Shown in pieces: positions 58,261 through 64,000 of a DNA stretch of 64,000 nucleotides. The notes under the pieces are model-generated. The model did not search any database. It was not told the DNA's origin and saw only the letters and a program-made list of their open reading frames with translations. The stretch spans positions 2,542,001 through 2,606,000 of the forward strand of contig MU839827.1 in the NCBI GenBank assembly GCA_030411725.1, in the 5' to 3' direction. Source of the stretch: Echria macrotheca (taxonomy: Eukaryota; Ascomycota; Sordariomycetes; Sordariales; Schizotheciaceae). Position 1 is the first letter of the stretch, and every line of letters begins with the position of its first letter. Both the position numbers and the translations under genes were made by a program.

Positions 58261-58327
58261 GGTGATGACTGTGGGAGAAGAAAAAGCAGGAGCTGGTTGG
58301 AGAAGACAGCTAGGGGAGCGAGGAAGA

Positions 58328-58525
58328 GAGAGCCTGCCTTGAAGTGACTAGGGAGGCGTGGGAACGAGGAGAAGAAAGCCTGCCTTGAAGTGATCAAGGA
58401 GGGGTTGAGACTGCTGAGAAAGAGGAGGTTTGATGGAAAAGGAGAAAAGACTGTGGAAGGGAAGAAGCGCGATGAATCTTGTATGAAGAGTAGGTAGAAG
58501 ACGCGCGATGAAGCTTGCAAGAAGA
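58328..58525. repeat. Purine-rich degenerate direct repeats
   Basis: AGCCTGCCTTGAAGTGA occurs at about 58331 and again at about 58378. GCGCGATGAA(T/G)CTTG occurs at about 58467 and again at about 58504. The tract is strongly G/A-rich on the + strand. It lies in the leader or promoter of the Q/N-rich protein gene. Confidence 0.7.
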
Positions 58526-59614
58526 GAAGAGGGAAAACAGGAACGGAGGAGGGGTATTTATACCCAACCAGCAAGTGAAAATTTCACAGCGAGTGATCGA
58601 GGACAGCTATCGATCCACTCTGCAAAGATGGGACGAGATATATACAAACAGGCCTGATACGGCGAGGAACAATAGGACACAGCGGCATCACAATGGAGGG
58701 GGTGAATCACCGATCACCAGGGCCATCACGGGTGTGGGACCCAACATCGGACGGAAAATATGGACAGGCTGACCGAGAATGATAGGACCCATATCGTGAA
58801 TAGCAGTGAACGGACGGCCCCACGGCTGCTTGCCCAAGGAACAATAACAAATAGGTCGAGCCATCGAGGTTCATGGATGGATAAGAAAAACCCAACAGGG
58901 GCATGGGGTTCATGGATCTGGCCAACGAATCCACAGACCCTGAGCAGCAGGACGAGATAGGACGAAAAAAGTTGACGAGACCGCTTGGCAGATCAATTTT
59001 GGAGTACGCGTTTGCTTGCCAGCAAGCTAGGATTTGACGGCGAAGATTAGGTGTTGAGCCAACGCGTCCAAACTGGACTCCAGGACCGGATGGGTACTAA
59101 ACGAAAACCGTCACGGCCGACATGCGGCCCTACAGATGGGGAAACTCCCTTAATTTGCGAGGCCTGAGCGAAGCTCAACAAGGCTACCCCTATAGCTGGG
59201 GTCGAAGGTCGATAACAGCAAAGAAACCTGAAATTATTCCGGAACAACAACCTCCTATCCGAGTTCATGAGTGGGTATACCACCCCGCTCTTCAAGTTTG
59301 CCATCTCCAGTGGAGGTTAGATAGTTGGTTGTGAAGGAGACCACAAACCAGGCAGTCTTCAGCCAACTTGGCTTCCCACCTTGGCTTGAGTTTGAGGTGG
59401 ATAATGGCAAGGAAAAGGGCCTTGGGTTGGAATGGGCAGTGGGACTCTTTATAGTTCATGATAACAGCCCTTGACTCATCTAGGGGTTGCAAAGAATAGC
59501 ATTGAAGGGTTGATTGCTTCGTATTGTGTAGTATCATACCCGACCTCACTTCAGTTGACCCACTCGGGTCATGGATCACGCGTCGATACACCGGTCCCCA
59601 CACCCATTGTTCTT

Positions 59615-59702
59615 CAAGATCGAGTCAATCTTTGGGGCCCAGTCACCCTTATCGAGATCGATCAATCTTTGGGACCCAATCACCCTTATCAAGATCGCTC
59701 AA
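59615..59702. repeat. Imperfect tandem repeat, about 38 bp, two and a third units
   Basis: Unit 1 is 59615-59652 and unit 2 is 59653-59689; both contain TCAATCTTTGGG(G/A)CCCA and then CACCCTTAT. A third unit starts at 59690 (CAAGATCG) and breaks off. Non-coding. Confidence 0.85.
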
Positions 59703-59922
59703 CAAATGCTGGCAAGGCGTGCAACATCAGCCGACGGGAGTCATTCAGGGGCAGCTGCCCTGACCGAGCCGAGATCGACGATACCGACATTGGCCGAACA
59801 AACAACCCACTTCCAAATACATTCTGACACCACTGCACGGTAATCATTCGGACCGTCCGATGTAGTGAATCACCCGTCTGAAACCGCATCACTAGATGGG
59901 TCTGCCCTCCACATCGGACGAC

Positions 59923-60674
59923 TCACTCAAAGGGGTTGGTTGGCTCGGGCGCTGAGTACCCCCTCGAGAACAGATACGGCGCAATCTTCCTCTCCATCCT
60001 CGAGAACTGGCAGGTCAGCAGTTGCGTTTGCTCAAACCAAAATTGAGGCTCACAGCAATCTTTTCCTGGTGGGGTACCACACCGTTCTTGACCCAGATGC
60101 CCCAGCTGCCCATCATGTTGGCGAGCATCATGTCGGTCGACAGCCTATCGCCCACAATCGCAATCTGATGAGGGGCAGTGACGCCAGTCTCCGGATGCTG
60201 ACGGAAGTAGGCCATGATCTCGCTCCCACAGCCGGGTTTCTTGACTCTGTGGGAGAGGACAGCCACGCCGGTTGCTTTCTCGACCTCCGATGCCATCTTC
60301 CCGTCAGCATCCCAGCTGCTGGCGCCAGCTGTGTTTGACACTATGAGAAGACGACGACCCGGGTATGCTTCCCGGAGCGCATCGAAGCGTTGCTATTTCT
60401 TCAGTCCGGGTACGTGCGATCGCAAAGGCACAAAATTTCGTACCTTGTACTCGCTATACACCTCGTTGCGGTCTGGATAGGCAAAGCAGTCGTCTTTGTC
60501 TAGGACCACTGCTCGAATGTCGACCTTTCTCCCATTCTGCCCAAAAAGCTTATCCACTGGCGTTGGTAGATCGTTGAAAGTCCCGATTGTCGCATGGGGA
60601 AGACATAATGACGGATTCGCCAGTAACCTGAAGATATTGAAGGAAGCTGACAGATTAAAGTTCATGCTGGGCAT
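59923..60674 (-). CDS. GEP4: Mitochondrial phosphatidylglycerophosphate phosphatase Gep4
   Basis: Three exons on the minus strand: 60674-60444, 60392-60054, 60006-59923, 217 aa. The N terminus MNFNLSASFNIFRLLANPSL (second ATG, three codons downstream of the one annotated) is typical, with an amphipathic start. The HAD motif VVLDKDDCFAYP gives the catalytic Asp residues. Further motifs are LLIVSNTAG, SHRVKKPGCG (Lys) and AIVGDRLSTDMMLANMMGSW. The end APEPTNPFE is also family-like. Gep4 dephosphorylates phosphatidylglycerophosphate in the matrix side of the inner membrane, in cardiolipin synthesis. Exons are joined in phase 0 throughout. Confidence 0.93.
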
Positions 60675-60969
60675 TTTCGACCTTCAAGATTGCATTTTTG
60701 TTTTACCATGAAAAATTCTGGCCAAGCCGTCCCCTCAAGATCATCATCGAGGGAAGGGACAAGTGAGGTCCATCTAAGCGCACCTGCAGGGGTGCCAGGA
60801 GCTTGGGCCACCTGCCCCTTGAAAATTCGAGGGCGTCGCGTCTCCCCGACGGACCGCGTCTAGCAGTGGGGCTAGCGCAGGCACGACAGTTGACTCGGGC
60901 TGCCAAGTGTCAAGCTGCCAAACATAACATCACACAGCCTTTGACATGATGCGATAGCGATAAGACAAA

Positions 60970-62756
60970 ATGCCTCGACGAAAGGCCCTGACCCAAGAAC
61001 CGCCGGCGCATTCCCCGAGAAAGAGGGCCAGAGCGGCCGACCCCGATCCCGACCCCTACGATGTTCCCGATGAGACGGCGACCCCGTCAAAACGAGCCAG
61101 GTTCGGTCCCCTTGCTGCCTCTTCGCGAAAAGACGAGGGCGATGGCGATGAGAGCGAGCCCGCCCCAGCGGAGGCTGATGGAGGCGCCGAACCATCACCA
61201 ACAAAACGGAAGCGCGGGCGACCACCCAGGGCAGTCAGCGGCCAGGTAGCCACCCCGTCGGCGTTGCGCCAGAAGTTGGTCGTCGCGACGCCTGTCAAGC
61301 TGAATGGTATCAACGGCGCGAACACGCCGAGTCGGAGGAACAATGCGGATCGGTCGGCCCGCCGAAAGAGCGCCAGGGCGCTTATTGATCGGGTCATAGG
61401 CGGTGCCATCAGCGACGACGAGGGCGAGGAGGACGAGATTGCGCGAGAGATCTACGAGTCGAGCGAGGAAGATGAGGAGGGAGAAGGAGAACAGACAGAA
61501 CAAGATCAGCCACACCCAACAACACCATCACGGAGGCCAGGCAGACCAAAAGGCTCCACGACAGCGCGCAAGCGCTCGCCAACGCCACCGCGAGACCTAC
61601 CACCACACGAACAATATTTCTACCAGAACAAACCCGGTCTCACCAAGACCTCCAGCAACAACCTAACCTCCCTCGACCTCCTCACGCACGAGGAATACTT
61701 CTCCGTCCTCCGCCAGATCCAAGACCCCCACGCCAAAGACATCGACTTCCTCCACTCGCTCCACGCCGAGTCCTTCCCGCAGTGGTCCTTCGAGCTGTCC
61801 CAAGGCTTCAGTACCTGCCTCTACGGCTACGGCTCGAAACGGCGTCTCCTCCACCAATTCGCAACCTACCTCTCCAACCATTCTCTCCCGTCCACCAAAA
61901 TCGTGATAATAAACGGCTACGTCCGCACCGCCTCGCTGAGAGAAACCCTCTCAACAATCGCATCCGCCATCGACCCCTCGCACAAACTAACCTCCGCCCC
62001 GCCCGTCGCCATGACCCAGTCCCTCCTAGCTCTCCTCTCCTCCTCCCCCCAAAACCCCATAATAACCCTCTTCATCAACTCCATCGACGCGCCCCCCCTC
62101 CGCCGGACAGCCGCCCAGTCCATCCTCGCCCAGCTCGCCGCCCACCCGCAGATCCGCCTCGTCTGCTCGGCCGACACGCCCGATTTTGCCTTCCTGTGGG
62201 ACAGCGGCCTGCGGTCCTCCTTCAACTTCGTCTTCCACGACTGCACCACGTTCGCCCCCTTCGACCCGGCCGAGATCGACGTCGTCGACGAGGTCCACGA
62301 GGTCCTCGGCCGCAAGGCGCGGCGCGTGGGCGGGAAGGAGGGCGTGGCGTTCGTGCTGCGCAGCTTGCCCGAGAACGCGAAGAGTTTGTTTCGGCTGCTG
62401 GTGGCCGAGGTGTTGGTTGCTGCTGCGGATGAGGTCAGAGATGAAAGTGAAGGTGCAGCGGGGGGTGTGGCGGCGGTGGAGTATCGGATGGTATACCAGA
62501 AAGCGGTCGAAGAGTTTATTTGCAGTTCGGAGATGGCGTTCCGGACGTTGCTCAAGGAGTATGTCTTTTTTTTTTTTGTCGGTGTCGTTCCCCCTCATCT
62601 GCTATGTGGGGAGGAGAGAAAACTAACTCTGAGGAAAATAGATTCCACGACCACCAGATCATCACATCCCACAAGGACTCGCTGGGAACAGAACTGCTCA
62701 GCCTCCCCTTCAGGAAAGACGAATTGGAAGCTATCCTGGAGGATTTGATGTCATGA
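60970..62756 (+). CDS. ORC2: Origin recognition complex subunit 2
   Basis: Two exons: 60970-62558 and 62642-62756, 567 aa. The N-terminal 200 residues are charged and disordered with basic RKRAR/KRKRGRPP patches (AT-hook like) and acidic stretches. The conserved part begins about residue 225 (LTHEEYFSVLRQIQDPHAKD, FPQWSFELSQGFSTCLYGYG) with the ORC2 RecA-like fold and the winged-helix end joined by the second exon (EFHDHQIITSHKDSLGTELL). The intron contains a long T run after its donor. Orc2 is part of the complex that marks replication origins. The gene is divergent from GEP4, 295 bp apart. Confidence 0.94.
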
Positions 62757-63715
62757 TATATTCATCTCACTACTGTACGACTAAATCAAACGCCAAGCAG
62801 GCGGCGACGAATCAAAAAAAGTGCCAGACCTGGGCTGGGGTTAGGATAGCTAGACAGCAAAGCAAGTGCGAGCGTGACGTAGACGATGTTGTGTGTATAT
62901 ACCGTACGATACGATACGATACACTAAAAGGCACACATGTCACGAGCCTGGTCTAATGCAGCGCCAACAACCATTAGTCTAGGTCAATACATATCAATTA
63001 TTCTAAAGCTACAAGGTCAAATAATCCCTTACGCTCTAGTTCTATATAGCTCGTTACCTCACGGCTGCGCAGGGCCATAACAACGCATACCTACCAGAGA
63101 TGGCCAAATTCATGATCAAGGAAGAAAGATAGATCCCGGTGAAAGAAAAAAAATACAGGGTGTTGTTGAACCTAGTCTAGAGAAAACTTGAGTGCGGTAG
63201 GTAGTTTGAAACGGAATAGTCGAGACTCGAGAACCTCTCCATGGAATCAAATCTACGGAATATTGATACACCACTGCAGTCAGTTACACCCTGTATCAGG
63301 CGTGGCGTCGTATGCCTTCCATGCCAAAGTTCAAGAAGCTTAGTCTATTAGCAAGAAACAGGAAACTGAAAGTTGCAGTCATGATGTTGAAGGGTACCGA
63401 GAGCACCGTGATTCAGCCCTGTAGCTACGAGTCTAGACCCTCACGTAAATATGGTTGTCCTTACCTGACCTGGAAAGCATATTTCCTCCCGGATACGAGA
63501 CTGCGGAAAGAAATCTTGAATAGAGGCTGGCCACTGCTCTCGAGGACGTGGCCATCATGGGCTCCTCGAGTCAAGACGGGACACATTCAATCACTGACCC
63601 AAATCACATCACAATTGGCACTCAAACACAAATTACTAGAACAGGTGGATTTTCTGGCTCCTAAAGTACAGACTGGTCTCGCGTCACGCATAGACAGCAG
63701 TTCCCAGTTCCGTGG
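62757..63715. other. Intergenic region
   Basis: About 960 bp, AT-rich at 62940-63200 (AATACATATCAATTATTC), with the 3' flank of ORC2. A short ACGAT microsatellite lies near 62905-62920. No gene is supported; one + strand frame of 146 codons (63312-63752) has no family resemblance. Confidence 0.5.
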
Positions 63716-64000
63716 CTACCAGCCTGAACACCCAGCTTCGCCGGAAGCTTGACCCGCGTGCCAATGTTCCTGACCTTCGCAGCGCCTTGGCCTCCCAGCG
63801 CCATAATGAGAGCCCGAGAAGCAATTCCCTTTCTCCGCCGCATCTTCTCCGAAAAGGGTATCATGCTCCTCCGTCCGCGCCACTCCCTCGTCATCCTCGA
63901 ATGACGAATAAAACTCCCAGTCTATCTTTTGGCGTTCTCTATCGTTGCCCCAGCGCCCGTACCTGAGACCATCTGGCCCAAATGTCGCTTGCTGACCCGA
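63716..64000 (-). CDS. Possible partial gene running off the right edge
   Basis: On the minus strand the frame is open from the window edge (64000) to TAG at 63718-63716, 94 codons with no start. The first part reads like real protein (ATFGPDGLRYGRWGNDRERQ, then KIDWEFYSSFEDDEGVARTE). The later part is Gly/His-rich and less convincing, so there may be an unseen intron or the true end may differ. Family unknown. Partial because it needs sequence beyond the window. Confidence 0.35.
   Translation of the reverse strand, partial: SGQQATFGPDGLRYGRWGNDRERQKIDWEFYSSFEDDEGVARTEEHDTLFGEDAAEKGNCFSGSHYGAGRPRRCEGQEHWHAGQASGEAGCSGW

Larger units (their letters stand above)
58261..59922. other. Intergenic, repeat-containing
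   Basis: About 1.7 kb. Purine-rich short repeats lie at 58320-58530. A two-unit tandem repeat lies at 59615-59702 (separate entry). The middle (58600-59550) is unremarkable, with open frames of no recognised family on both strands. It could be the remains of an older element, but no terminal repeats or enzyme motifs are visible. Confidence 0.5.

Noticed and set aside
58600..59550. Transposon remnant in the intergenic tract
   Set aside because: No terminal inverted or long direct repeats and no transposase or reverse-transcriptase motifs are visible.

Overview
The window is nuclear DNA of a filamentous ascomycete. Genes are split by short introns (about 45-110 nt) with GT donors, AG acceptors and frequent CTAAC-like branch sites, and coding regions are GC-rich. 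Gene content (septin Cdc12, calcineurin A, a questin-oxidase-like enzyme, a HET-domain relic with RIP-like changes) points to Pezizomycotina, most likely Sordariomycetes and perhaps Sordariales/Chaetomiaceae. The order and family are inference; no species call is made. I rebuilt exon structures by hand and checked each one for phase and for agreement with known families.

Layout, left to right: PP2A B56 subunit (+, 1471-3704); CID/SR-rich RNA-processing protein (-, 5075-6951); a 125-aa single-pass membrane protein (-, 7599-8159); WD40 inositol-polyphosphate 5-phosphatase (+, 9895-13706); questin-oxidase-like protein (+, 14687-16303); Pwp2 (-, 16391-19133); septin Cdc12 (+, 19512-20827); mitochondrial 2-oxoacid dehydrogenase kinase (-, 21439-22997); USP7/Ubp15 deubiquitinase (+, 24412-28438); Tim22 (+, 29064-29707); Prp45/SNW1 (-, 30546-32351); p24 cargo receptor (-, 32968-33741); PhoD-like phosphatase (+, 34390-36368); SDR reductase (-, 36653-37690); FAD synthetase (+, 38353-39530); trimethyllysine dioxygenase (-, 39999-41803); calcineurin A (+, 42607-44457); cyclase-family protein (+, 45032-46353); ribosomal protein uL15/Rpl28 in nine exons (-, 47181-48121); proteasome assembly chaperone 3 (-, 48584-49079); Ecm16/Dhr1 helicase (+, 49523-53200); Med6 (-, 53408-54417); HET-domain pseudogene (-, about 55145-55410); Q/N-rich putative nuclear protein (-, 56628-58260); Gep4 phosphatase (-, 59923-60674); Orc2 (+, 60970-62756); and a possible partial gene running off the right edge (-, 63716-64000).

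Most genes are housekeeping and not organised as a pathway cluster. Themes recur: ribosome biogenesis (Pwp2, Ecm16, Rpl28), transcription and splicing (Med6, CID protein, Prp45), mitochondrial function (Tim22, dehydrogenase kinase, Gep4, trimethyllysine dioxygenase) and signalling (B56, calcineurin A, 5-phosphatase). The only accessory-looking tract is 54.6-60 kb, with the mutated HET relic, a fast-evolving low-complexity protein and short tandem repeats. I did not find a convincing new biological system. The most useful results are gene models that are easy to miss because their exons are very short (Rpl28, the 125-aa protein, the trimethyllysine dioxygenase micro-exon) and the RIP-like HET relic.
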